This document shows, piece after piece, positions 45,073 to 52,670 of a DNA stretch of 64,000 nt. A program made the position numbers and the translations under genes. The notes under the pieces are model-generated. The model was not told where the DNA came from. It made no database searches and saw only the letters and a list, made by a program, of their open reading frames with translations. Source of the stretch: a virus; IMG/VR virus record IMGVR_UViG_3300031772_000016, positions 1 through 64,000 of that record; one strand, written 5' to 3'. The number at the start of each line of letters is the position of its first letter. The first letter of the stretch is position 1.

Positions 45073-46352
45073 TTGAAACAATGGGAGATAGATTAAAGCA
45101 ATACAATCATTTGAAAATAACGAAAAGCTGTGACGTCGTTTGTCCTGTGTGTAACAAGCTTTTTGTTAATAGGTACAGTCTTTCAAATCATTTTCTTGTC
45201 CGGGGGTATGCTGAAGGGGCTCAATATATAGACGATGCCCACAAGGACTATTATTTAAAGCAAAAAAATGAAAAGTATACTAAGCATAAAGAAGAGGTAC
45301 AGAATCGTTTGTATGTTAAAAAGTGTATAAGATGTGGAAAAGAGCACGAAGTAGAATATGGTCATAGGTTTCAGAAAAGGTGCCCAGAGTGTGAAATAAA
45401 ATATCCTGTTAGGAAAAAAACACCTACTAACTTGACAAAAACAGGCTATTGCACTAGATGCCAGTTAGAGATGCTGGTTAAAGTAGGCTCAAATAACCAA
45501 GTCTGCGAAGTTTGTCGCACTAAAGAGCAGGAAGTAGAAGCACAGAGAATATTGGCCACTCCTATGCAGGTTTCTTGCTTACACTGTGGTGAGAGTTTTT
45601 ATTACTATCGTAAGCATCTGATGGATAGGACCGCCAGATGCCTGTGTAACAAATGCAGGTCAGACCCTCACCCTTTTAAAAAAGACCCAAAATACGAGAA
45701 AGTTATCTATTTGTTGGAGAGTACTGATTTAACTCGTAGAGAGATAAAAGAGCTGTTAGGACTTGAAGATGATTTCGTTCGGGAAGCTGCTGTGGAAAAG
45801 TTTGGTTGTGAGTGGTATGCTAAAAGAGTTAGCTCTTTTCGTAATAGGGCAGGTCTATCTACTAGCGATAGAATGAGAAAATTTTTTGCTGAGTTAAAAA
45901 AAGATAGTGACAAGTTAGAAGCATTTTTCAAAAACAGGTTTCCTTCTCCTTCTAAACTTGAGATAGGTTTTCGAGATAGTTTGTCTAAGTTAAATATGCC
46001 TTTTGACTCAAATAGCTGGATGACGATAAAGGTTGCTGGGTCTTATGAGAGGCGTGAGGTTGATGTAAAAGTACCTCTTAATAACACGAGCAGGAAATTT
46101 GCGGTGTTTATTGACGGGGAAGCTTTTCACGGTCCAAATGCCTATTTTAAATCAAACTCTGTAGATAAAGAACGAGCGATAACTATAGCTTTCTCTTCTT
46201 TGGGGTATTTCGCTGTTCGTTATTCGGAATCTGAGGTTAAGAGTGGGGCTGCCATAAACCATTTTTTGCTGAAATATAGAGAGTTTGAAAAAAACTTGCC
46301 AGAGTACTATTATCGTAATTGGATGACAGAAGAAGAGGTGGTCAAGTTTTAG
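45069..46352 (+). CDS. free-standing Vsr/EDxHD-like homing endonuclease with zinc fingers
   Basis: 427 residues, overlapping the structural gene stop (ATGA). N-terminal half has several C-x2-C pairs (CPVCNKLF, CIRCGKEHEVEYGHRFQKRC-PEC, YCTRCQLEM, CEVCRT, CLHCGESFYYYRKH, CNKC), i.e. a string of DNA-binding zinc fingers. An HTH-like piece follows (LTRREIKELLGLEDDFVREA). The nuclease domain has SKLEIGFRDSL, REVDVKVP, FAVFIDGEAFHGP and YFAVRYSESEV, matching the Vsr-like fold of EDxHD homing enzymes and related to the intron enzyme at 12557. AT-rich. It follows a gene that also carries an intein. Confidence 0.75.
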   Translation: MIETMGDRLKQYNHLKITKSCDVVCPVCNKLFVNRYSLSNHFLVRGYAEGAQYIDDAHKDYYLKQKNEKYTKHKEEVQNRLYVKKCIRCGKEHEVEYGHRFQKRCPECEIKYPVRKKTPTNLTKTGYCTRCQLEMLVKVGSNNQVCEVCRTKEQEVEAQRILATPMQVSCLHCGESFYYYRKHLMDRTARCLCNKCRSDPHPFKKDPKYEKVIYLLESTDLTRREIKELLGLEDDFVREAAVEKFGCEWYAKRVSSFRNRAGLSTSDRMRKFFAELKKDSDKLEAFFKNRFPSPSKLEIGFRDSLSKLNMPFDSNSWMTIKVAGSYERREVDVKVPLNNTSRKFAVFIDGEAFHGPNAYFKSNSVDKERAITIAFSSLGYFAVRYSESEVKSGAAINHFLLKYREFEKNLPEYYYRNWMTEEEVVKF

Positions 46353-46393
46353 GGTTTAGCTGTAGGAAGTCAACCCTATAAAAGGAGAATTGT

Positions 46394-46753
46394 ATGCTGG
46401 AATTCAATATGGATGACGGATCAGTGTGGCTCGTAGGTAATCTAATTAGTCTGGCAATAACCGCAGCAGCTTTGTACTGTTTATACTACCTGATAAACAA
46501 GCAGAAAGACAAGGCACTGCATATGGCTGTGTCTGCTGTGGGTACTTTTCTGTTCCTGAATGTAGTGTGTCTGGCAGGTTATGGACAGCGATGGTGGTGG
46601 GTAGCTCCTGCTCTGGCTATGATCTTGGGTTTCGGTAAAGAGATATGGGACAAGCTGAATCTTAAAAAGAAGAAGTTCGATTGGATGGATATCCTGGCTG
46701 ATGCGGTAGGTGTCGTGTGGGTGTCGGCTGTGTACTTCATATCTGTCCGGTGA
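46394..46753 (+). CDS. membrane protein with YfiM-like signature
   Basis: 119 residues, ribosome site AAAGGAG. Three to four hydrophobic segments (SLAITAAALYCLYYLI; SAVGTFLFLNVVCLAG; WWVAPALAMILGFG; DAVGVVWVSAVYFI). The motif GFGKEIWDKLN...KKFDWMDILADAVG resembles the G-x-x-K-E-x-x-D...D-x-x-A-D-x-x-G pattern of YfiM-like and related small membrane proteins seen in phages. Probably in the host inner membrane; role unknown, lysis or superinfection exclusion possible. Confidence 0.6.
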   Translation: MLEFNMDDGSVWLVGNLISLAITAAALYCLYYLINKQKDKALHMAVSAVGTFLFLNVVCLAGYGQRWWWVAPALAMILGFGKEIWDKLNLKKKKFDWMDILADAVGVVWVSAVYFISVR

Positions 46754-46763
46754 TATGCACTAA

Positions 46764-46776
46764 TAATCTTTCAATA
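46764..46776 (+). promoter_or_regulatory. phage promoter-like motif TAATCTTTCAATA
   Basis: TAnTCTnnTAATA family with one mismatch (CAATA); TACTATATCTG follows about 22 nt later. 50 nt before 46826. Confidence 0.55.
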
Positions 46777-46825
46777 TTTATCCAGTAAGTACTAGGCCTA
46801 CTATATCTGAAAAAGGAGTTCGATC

Positions 46826-47797
46826 ATGCCCTTCAGCCCTAAAGAAGCTGCTGAGAGTCTCATGAAACTGGCAGATACACTTGAGAATGAGGCAATGAAT
46901 GCCAGCTACATGGTATGTGGTAAATGCCGCCATACGGCTAATCTTTCTACCATTAACGGTAGACGGCTGAAGGCAGCTAGTGAGATGAGCGTGAAAAACG
47001 TGAACACGGTCACTGTGAACGATAAAGTAGCGTGCCCTGCGTGTAGCGGTACGATGAGCTACGTCGCCACGGAGAAGAGCTCGCGTTATTATGTTGAGGC
47101 TGCTGAGGGTGGACCATTGGATATGGTCACGCCTCCAGATAGTATGGCACCGGCTGAGCCGCCTCCTCCAGAAGAGGACGAGAAAGACAAGAAGATAGTA
47201 CCACCTGAGGGTGAGTCTGAGCCTCAGTCAGAGACTGAGCCTGCTTCTATGGATCATGGTGACATTTTTGATCCGGTGGATGAGCGTGATAAGAATAAGG
47301 GTGAGGGGTTGGATCTTGGGTTCGGAGATGAGGATGTAGACAGTAAAAAGCCTGAGGACGCTCCGCCTACAGAGGATATGCCTCCTACGGACGGTGCTCC
47401 TGAGGACATGCCGCCTGCTGAGACCGATAACCCCGATATGCCTCCGGTGGATGGAAAGCCTGCAGACATGCCTCCTACGGATGAGGGTCAGTCTGAGGAT
47501 ATGCCGCCTGCTGAGGACAAGTCAGAGGATATGCCTCCTACGGATGGTGAGCTACCTCCCGCGGGTGAGATGGGTCCTGATGGTGAGCAGCCTCCTGTGG
47601 TAGAGGAGACGGTACCTGGTGATCTTGGGTCTGGTTCTCCTGAGTCAGATCTCCCGGAGCTTGAAGCTCCCAAGAAGCCCAAGAAGAAAAAGGATGATGT
47701 AGACTTCCCTAAGAAGGCTGTACCGAAATTTGAGAAAATGCCAAAAGAGGCTAGTGATAGACTTTACGAAGCATCGTTGAAAAAGTACATGTTCTAA
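46826..47797 (+). CDS. zinc-ribbon protein with proline/aspartate-rich repeats
   Basis: 323 residues. N-terminal ribbon MVCGKCRHTANLS ... VACPACSGTMSYV (C-x2-C, C-x2-C, about 31-80). The middle (100-270) is a disordered proline/acidic region with repeated E/T-D-M-P-P-T/A units (EDMPPTDGAPEDMPPAETDN). C-terminus basic (PKKPKKKKDDVDFPKKAVPK) then helical. Texture is like the PPAE linker of the putative prohead protease at 8948. Likely a virion or assembly protein; no enzyme motif. Confidence 0.5.
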   Translation: MPFSPKEAAESLMKLADTLENEAMNASYMVCGKCRHTANLSTINGRRLKAASEMSVKNVNTVTVNDKVACPACSGTMSYVATEKSSRYYVEAAEGGPLDMVTPPDSMAPAEPPPPEEDEKDKKIVPPEGESEPQSETEPASMDHGDIFDPVDERDKNKGEGLDLGFGDEDVDSKKPEDAPPTEDMPPTDGAPEDMPPAETDNPDMPPVDGKPADMPPTDEGQSEDMPPAEDKSEDMPPTDGELPPAGEMGPDGEQPPVVEETVPGDLGSGSPESDLPELEAPKKPKKKKDDVDFPKKAVPKFEKMPKEASDRLYEASLKKYMF

Positions 47798-47836
47798 GCT
47801 GTGCAGTCGTCATGAGAAACCAAATAATATCTACAT

Positions 47837-48538
47837 ATGTTCCATGTAATCGGCAATACTCCTCAGCGAGTAGAACTTAAGGATCTTGGCGACTACGTAT
47901 ACTACAAGCAGCAAAAAGTTTTTACGGATGCTCAGTATAACCGGTCGCAGGATCTGCAGAGAGAGATCCAAAAAGGGTCTCTGACGATACTCAAAAGGAC
48001 CGAAGAGAAAAACGGTTCTTTTGAGCTACCCTCTGTGATACCTACCGCGGTACCTGCCGCTCCTGCTCCGAGTAAACCTGGCGGTATAGACTCCTCTTCT
48101 AAGCTGGATGTGCTCCTGGAGCGCATCCAGGGTTTGGAGTCTGCTATACATTCTAAATCCACTGCTCAGTTACCTGCAGACCTACAATCGGACATCATTA
48201 GAGAGCTCACAGAAAAGATAACTCGGTTGGAGTCCGGTGATCGTGGTTTTTCAGATCTGTTGGACTCTGTACGCAGACTAGAAGAGCGTATAGATAAAGG
48301 ATCTGCCGGGGATGAGATCCTACAAAAGCTCGAGGGTATCCTCAGTAGGGCACCTACGGTAGTGTCTTCTCAGGAGAGGCCTCGGGAGGAGACGCGCCCT
48401 GAGGATGTGTATGTGCCTTCGATCACGGTAGAGGATGGGAATACACATATCAAGTTGAATGTGAGGTCTATAGAGTCTGGGGATAGTGTGTCGGACTCTC
48501 TCAGGAAGCTGAAGGAATTGAAGTCGAAATCCAAATAG
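47837..48538 (+). CDS. coiled-coil protein
   Basis: 233 residues, weak ribosome site. N-terminus FHVIGNTPQRVELKDLGDYV is beta-like, and a proline/alanine linker follows. Then come heptad-like helices (LDVLLERIQGLESAIHSKST; IIRELTEKITRLESGDRGFS; LLDSVRRLEERIDKGSAGDE) that probably trimerise or dimerise. C-terminus has a short beta segment and a lysine-rich helix. No known family; a structural or scaffold role fits. Confidence 0.5.
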   Translation: MFHVIGNTPQRVELKDLGDYVYYKQQKVFTDAQYNRSQDLQREIQKGSLTILKRTEEKNGSFELPSVIPTAVPAAPAPSKPGGIDSSSKLDVLLERIQGLESAIHSKSTAQLPADLQSDIIRELTEKITRLESGDRGFSDLLDSVRRLEERIDKGSAGDEILQKLEGILSRAPTVVSSQERPREETRPEDVYVPSITVEDGNTHIKLNVRSIESGDSVSDSLRKLKELKSKSK

Positions 48539-48547
48539 GGGAGGTTT

Positions 48548-49378
48548 ATGACTAAAAAGCGATGGACTGAGTCAGAAGAGTCTGAAGCTATTGCTTTACT
48601 GAAAATAGGGAAAACGTATAAAGAGATTAGTGATAGTACAGGCCGTTCTATGAGTAGCCTACAAAAGAAAAATATGAGAGAATGGAAAATAGATATAAGT
48701 CAGTTTAATAGTAGTAAGCTATCTGTGAGCGTTAGAAAATCTGCATACAAAATAAGTGAGTGGCAGAAAGCTCATGGCAGGTGGGCAGGAGAAAAGAATC
48801 CCAACTATGGAGCAAAAATAGTAAAAACAGGAGTAGATAATCCAATATATGTTTGGAGGAAAGAGAACCCAGGGTATCAAGATGGAGAAAAGAACCCGTC
48901 TTTTGGTAGGGTGCCCTCTCCGGAAGAGATCGAGCTAAAAACAAGAAAAATAAAAGAGTTTTCAGCTAGTAGGATTGGAAAGACGCTGGAAGAGTCTTAT
49001 GGGAAAGAAATAGCGATAAAGATTAAACGAGCAGTAAGCCTGAGTTGCATTAAAAGAATATCTGAACAAAAATCTAGTGGTACGTGGCCAGAGCTGGAAA
49101 TGATAAAATTTTTAGATTCTATGGGAATAACATATGTGTTTCAGCACCCTATGGAGTACTATTGCGTAGATTTTTATGTCCCAGATAAAAATCTAGTTAT
49201 ACAGGTAGATGGGTGCTATTGGCACGGGTGCCCTAAACATTCTACTGAGTTAGACGATAGACAGAAAAACAGGATAAGGCTAGACCATTCTTGTGACTCC
49301 TATTTGAAAAATAGAGGCTATAGAGTCGCTCGTATATGGGAGTGTGATATTAAAAAAACAACTATGAATCTGTTGTGA
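48548..49378 (+). CDS. free-standing Vsr-like homing endonuclease with NUMOD3-type motifs
   Basis: 276 residues, ribosome site GGGAGG. N-terminal HTH (TESEESEAIALLKIGKTYKE, ISDSTGRSMSSLQKK). Two G-E-K-N-P-x-(Y/F)-G units (GEKNPNYGAK and GEKNPSFGRV), the NUMOD3 type of DNA-binding motif found with homing nucleases. The nuclease domain CVDFYVPDKNLVIQVDGCYW-HGCPKH ... DSYLKNRGYRVARIWECDIK is close to the Vsr/DUF559-like fold, with D-x-Y and V-D-G-x-x-W-H. AT-rich compared with neighbours. It sits between the coiled-coil gene and the actin-like gene. Confidence 0.8.
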   Translation: MTKKRWTESEESEAIALLKIGKTYKEISDSTGRSMSSLQKKNMREWKIDISQFNSSKLSVSVRKSAYKISEWQKAHGRWAGEKNPNYGAKIVKTGVDNPIYVWRKENPGYQDGEKNPSFGRVPSPEEIELKTRKIKEFSASRIGKTLEESYGKEIAIKIKRAVSLSCIKRISEQKSSGTWPELEMIKFLDSMGITYVFQHPMEYYCVDFYVPDKNLVIQVDGCYWHGCPKHSTELDDRQKNRIRLDHSCDSYLKNRGYRVARIWECDIKKTTMNLL

Positions 49379-49402
49379 AGTTATTAACAGAGGAGAAAAT
49401 TT

Positions 49403-50410
49403 ATGCCGATCGGACTTGATCTAGGCACCGCGTTTTTGGTCTCAGCCACTCAAGACGAGAGTGGTCAGACACAAATAAAATCTATACGGGACGCGTTTAT
49501 AGACATTGAAGGAGCAGACGCGTCTGTACTCAATATGCTTAAGATGTCTAACGTATCGTATGTACAGGATGGTAACAGTGTAATAGTAGTCGGAGAACAA
49601 AGTCTGTCCATTGCGAACCTTTTAAAGCGCGATATTCGTAGACCAATGCGCCAAGGCGTGATATCTCCTGGTGAACATGATGCAGAGCGTATGCTGGTTA
49701 TCCTACTCAAGAATATTTTGTCGGGCCCCAAGGTAGAGAACGAGAATGTGTTTTATTCGGTACCTGCTAAATCTGTAGATAGAGAGATGGACGTAATTTA
49801 TCATCAAGAGATGCTCAGAAAGATAATAGAATCAATGGGTTACAAAGCAACACCTATGAATGAAGCGGCGGCGATTGTGTATTCTAATAATAGCTCAGAC
49901 GGGTTCACGGCACTAGCTACGAGCCTAGGTGCTGGAAGTGTAAACACCGCTTTAGTTTATCAGACTATGGTAGGTATGGCATTCAGCCTGGCACGCTCGG
50001 GTGATTTCATCGATGAGTCTGCGGCACGCGCTGTAGGGTCTACGGCTACTCGTTTGATGGCTATCAAAGAGAAAGGCGTGAACCTACTTGATCCTACAGA
50101 GGGGGATCCTAAACAAGTTCGGGAGCGCGAAGCTATCATAATGTACTATCGTAACCTGATACGGTACGTAATTGAAAACATTTCCAAAGAGTTTAAAAAG
50201 AATACTAGTAAAATAGAGCTGCCGGAATCTTTGCCATGGATATTGTCTGGTGGCACCACAAAACCAAAGAATTTCCTGGAGTTCTTCTCAAAAGTTTTTA
50301 AAGAGGAGTATGAGTCTACTTTTCCCATTTCTGTAAAAAGTATACGGCTAGCGTCCGATGTTTTGAATTCGGTTGCACAGGGACTCCTGATAGCGGCTAT
50401 GAACTCGTAG
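49403..50410 (+). CDS. actin/Hsp70-fold ATPase (MreB/ParM-like)
   Basis: 335 residues, ribosome site GAGGAG. Phosphate-1 loop MPIGLDLGTAFLVSATQDES at the very start; connect region NEAAAIVYSNNSS (about 154-166); phosphate-2-like TALATSLGAGSVNTALVYQT (about 171-190); adenosine loop PWILSGGTTKPKNFLEFF (about 276-293). These are the ordered motifs of the actin-like ATPase superfamily. It could polymerise or act as a chaperone-like ATPase; it is encoded alone before a terminator in the virion cluster. Its relatives in phages include plasmid-type segregation proteins, but a structural or assembly role is as likely. Confidence 0.75.
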   Translation: MPIGLDLGTAFLVSATQDESGQTQIKSIRDAFIDIEGADASVLNMLKMSNVSYVQDGNSVIVVGEQSLSIANLLKRDIRRPMRQGVISPGEHDAERMLVILLKNILSGPKVENENVFYSVPAKSVDREMDVIYHQEMLRKIIESMGYKATPMNEAAAIVYSNNSSDGFTALATSLGAGSVNTALVYQTMVGMAFSLARSGDFIDESAARAVGSTATRLMAIKEKGVNLLDPTEGDPKQVREREAIIMYYRNLIRYVIENISKEFKKNTSKIELPESLPWILSGGTTKPKNFLEFFSKVFKEEYESTFPISVKSIRLASDVLNSVAQGLLIAAMNS

Positions 50411-50443
50411 ACAGCACACAGAGACTGAGGTCGTCGTATGGTA

Positions 50444-50470
50444 GGGCCTGTAGAGATACAGGCCCTTTTT
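50444..50470 (+). terminator. rho-independent terminator
   Basis: GGGCCTGTA / TACAGGCCC with GAGA loop and five T. Confidence 0.93.
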
Positions 50471-50485
50471 GTTGCCCACCTCCCA

Positions 50486-50498
50486 TAATCTATTAATC
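50486..50498 (+). promoter_or_regulatory. phage promoter-like motif TAATCTATTAATC
   Basis: TAnTCTnnTAATA family (last base C), right after the terminator, 41 nt before 50539. Confidence 0.6.
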
Positions 50499-50538
50499 TA
50501 TCCGCTATATCAGGTACCATACCACAAAGAGTGAACTA

Positions 50539-51999
50539 ATGTCTCAGAACTCGTTGCTCACCGTAGTGAAGCGCAGACTACTTGAAGAACTCAGGTATGT
50601 CGTACAAAATAACCAGGTGTACCGTGATAAGGTGCAAGTCCTACACAAGATGGCTTATACGGAACGCCCCTCCATGGCGGTCATACTCCGCAATGCCTCT
50701 GCCTCAAGGATAAAGCTCTCCGCAGACGACTCCGCGGGAACTCTCAAGAGCCACCTGGCTCTCGCCAAGGCTGGGGATAAGCCGACTGGGTGCCTGGAGT
50801 GGGTGTGGGAAGATACTGCCCATATGACTGAGTACATGGTAGGAGAGGATTTATCCAGCCAAATCCAAGGTACGAGCACGTATGGTCAGAACAGGGTTTT
50901 TTATACTGCTATCAAGCCGGTGATCTCGGGACACAACAACACGGTGCCTGCGGATAATTTCAGGCAGGTGTCGGTGAAGAAGAATGGGCTCCCGGTATTC
51001 CCGGAGTATGTCAATGGCAACAAAGGGATGATCATACTCCCTACAGCCCCTGTAGTAGGTGACACGCTTACTATAGACTATTACTACAACAATCTCACGC
51101 CGCCGGGTAGGTACTACATAGAGGTCATATCAGGTCGCAGGTTCGTGATAGACCCACTGTACCAGGTGAGGGATGAAGAAGTCATCACGAGTACCACGGG
51201 TCTGGAGACTACAGTATCTCTGGCTCATGGAGGACTCTACGGTGATTTTGATGTACTCTACACCATGAAGTACAAGACCAGTAACAAGATTTATCTTCAG
51301 AAATCTACTACAGTCACTCCTACTATAGACGACGACTACACGATTACCGCGGCTGGGGTGATTACATTCCTCAGACCACTCCCTGTTGATACTACATTGT
51401 TCGCGAATTACAGGTGGACTCCTGGTACTACTATGGGGCCGTATGATATCCCAGAGGATTTTCACTACAACAACACAGTTCTGCCTGGGGTGATCCTGGC
51501 TTTTAGTAATCAGTTGGATGAGGGTACAAAGATGATACTGATAGTGTACCCTCAGAGAGAGCCTGCAGCGATGGTGTACAGTGGGCATTACCGGATGAGT
51601 TTTGATATAGAGGTATTTGCGAAGGATCCTATACAGTTGCCGGATTTGACTGACCACATCATCAATGAGATATGGTCGAATCGTAGGTTGAAGTTGATGG
51701 AAGAGGGGCTGACTATAGAGGAGATGGATCCTACGGGGGAATCTGAGGAGGCTTTTGACAACAATACTGGGGATTTGTACTACAAGAACAGCATCAGTCT
51801 ACAGATGATGACTGAGTGGAAGAAGTTTGTACCGTTCAATACTGAAATCATGGATTTTGACACGAAGCTTTATCAGTACATGAATTTGAAGGATTACATA
51901 GTGACGAACCAGGATAAGGTGCTCGAGCTCCGGTTACAGCCGGGGGCGGTGCCTTTTGAGGTGGTGTACCCGAAGACTGGGTATGCCAGGTACATGTGA
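50539..51999 (+). CDS. virion structural protein (tail/neck type)
   Basis: 486 residues. The N-terminal helix (LLTVVKRRLLEELRYVVQNN) is followed by several beta-sandwich-like repeats (GRRFVIDPLYQVRDEEVITS; KTSNKIYLQKSTTVTPTIDD). The C-terminal part (FDIEVFAKDPIQLPDLTDHI, INEIWSNRRLKLMEEGLTIE) resembles head-tail connector or tail terminator proteins of large phages. It has no enzyme motif. It is followed by the FmdB-like gene and the sheath operon, so it probably belongs to the neck or tail. Confidence 0.6.
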   Translation: MSQNSLLTVVKRRLLEELRYVVQNNQVYRDKVQVLHKMAYTERPSMAVILRNASASRIKLSADDSAGTLKSHLALAKAGDKPTGCLEWVWEDTAHMTEYMVGEDLSSQIQGTSTYGQNRVFYTAIKPVISGHNNTVPADNFRQVSVKKNGLPVFPEYVNGNKGMIILPTAPVVGDTLTIDYYYNNLTPPGRYYIEVISGRRFVIDPLYQVRDEEVITSTTGLETTVSLAHGGLYGDFDVLYTMKYKTSNKIYLQKSTTVTPTIDDDYTITAAGVITFLRPLPVDTTLFANYRWTPGTTMGPYDIPEDFHYNNTVLPGVILAFSNQLDEGTKMILIVYPQREPAAMVYSGHYRMSFDIEVFAKDPIQLPDLTDHIINEIWSNRRLKLMEEGLTIEEMDPTGESEEAFDNNTGDLYYKNSISLQMMTEWKKFVPFNTEIMDFDTKLYQYMNLKDYIVTNQDKVLELRLQPGAVPFEVVYPKTGYARYM

Positions 52000-52013
52000 G
52001 TGTATAGGTCAAA

Positions 52014-52026
52014 TAATCTTCTAATA
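52014..52026 (+). promoter_or_regulatory. phage promoter-like motif TAATCTTCTAATA
   Basis: Matches TAnTCTnnTAATA fully; 47 nt before 52073. Confidence 0.65.
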
Positions 52027-52072
52027 TATTCTGCACGTTAGATCTACATACTAAATAAAAAGGAGTCTTTCT

Positions 52073-52549
52073 ATGCCGATGTACACGTACCAGTGTGATC
52101 AGTGTGGTTTTGTTTTTGAGGATCTCGTATCGTTCGATGAGAAGGATACGGATATAACCTGCAGCCTGTGTGCTGGTAAAGCTGTGCGGAATGCGGTAGA
52201 GACTTTTGGGATACACACGACTCTGAACTCTCGCACAGACACTATCTACAGTCCGAAAGAGATTGATAAGGTAGTGGGGGCGGAGTCGGAGCGTAAGTGG
52301 GCGGGATATGACGAGAGATGGAGGAAGAAGTATGAAGCTCAGCAGCAAGCTCGTTGGAAAGGCCAGCAGCCTACTCCAGTTAATATACCGAAGGATGCGG
52401 ATGGTAAGTATTCTCCCCTCATGCATTTGGGGGACCCTAAAGAGCGTGATGTCAGGAAAGGTTTTTCGAAAGTCCTGCAAGAGCACAGAGCCGATCGAAA
52501 AAGCAAAGGACTAGATCAATTTGATGGTCCAGGGGCCATCACAGAGTAA
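52073..52549 (+). CDS. FmdB-like zinc-ribbon protein
   Basis: 158 residues, ribosome site AAAGGAG. MPMYTYQCDQCGFVFEDLVS and CSLCAGKA give the C-x2-C...C-x2-C ribbon; the second half is basic and helical (KWAGYDERWRKKYEAQQQAR). Paralogous in its N-terminus to the gene at 25981. Directly precedes the sheath operon; perhaps a small virion or regulatory protein. Confidence 0.7.
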   Translation: MPMYTYQCDQCGFVFEDLVSFDEKDTDITCSLCAGKAVRNAVETFGIHTTLNSRTDTIYSPKEIDKVVGAESERKWAGYDERWRKKYEAQQQARWKGQQPTPVNIPKDADGKYSPLMHLGDPKERDVRKGFSKVLQEHRADRKSKGLDQFDGPGAITE

Positions 52550-52560
52550 TAGTAGGCCTA

Positions 52561-52573
52561 TAACCTATTAATA
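52561..52573 (+). promoter_or_regulatory. phage promoter-like motif TAACCTATTAATA
   Basis: Same 13-mer as at 10614, 98 nt before the sheath gene. Confidence 0.6.
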
Positions 52574-52579
52574 TCTAAA

Positions 52580-52587
52580 TATAAATA
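52580..52587 (+). promoter_or_regulatory. TATAAATA octamer (T4-late-promoter-like)
   Basis: Exact TATAAATA, 84 nt before the sheath start, in a 120-nt AT-rich leader. A second exact copy in the same ATATAAATAACA context lies at 57475. In T4 this octamer alone specifies late promoters; whether it works so here is inference. Confidence 0.35.
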
Positions 52588-52670
52588 ACACGCCTATAGC
52601 ACATACGTAACAAACTATAAAATAATATAAATCTAAAAAATAGAGTAACTACGATAAAAGGAGCGAAAAA

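Noticed and set aside
46394-46753. Confident holin call for the membrane protein
   Set aside because: Topology would allow it, but the YfiM-like motif points elsewhere and no lysin gene is adjacent.
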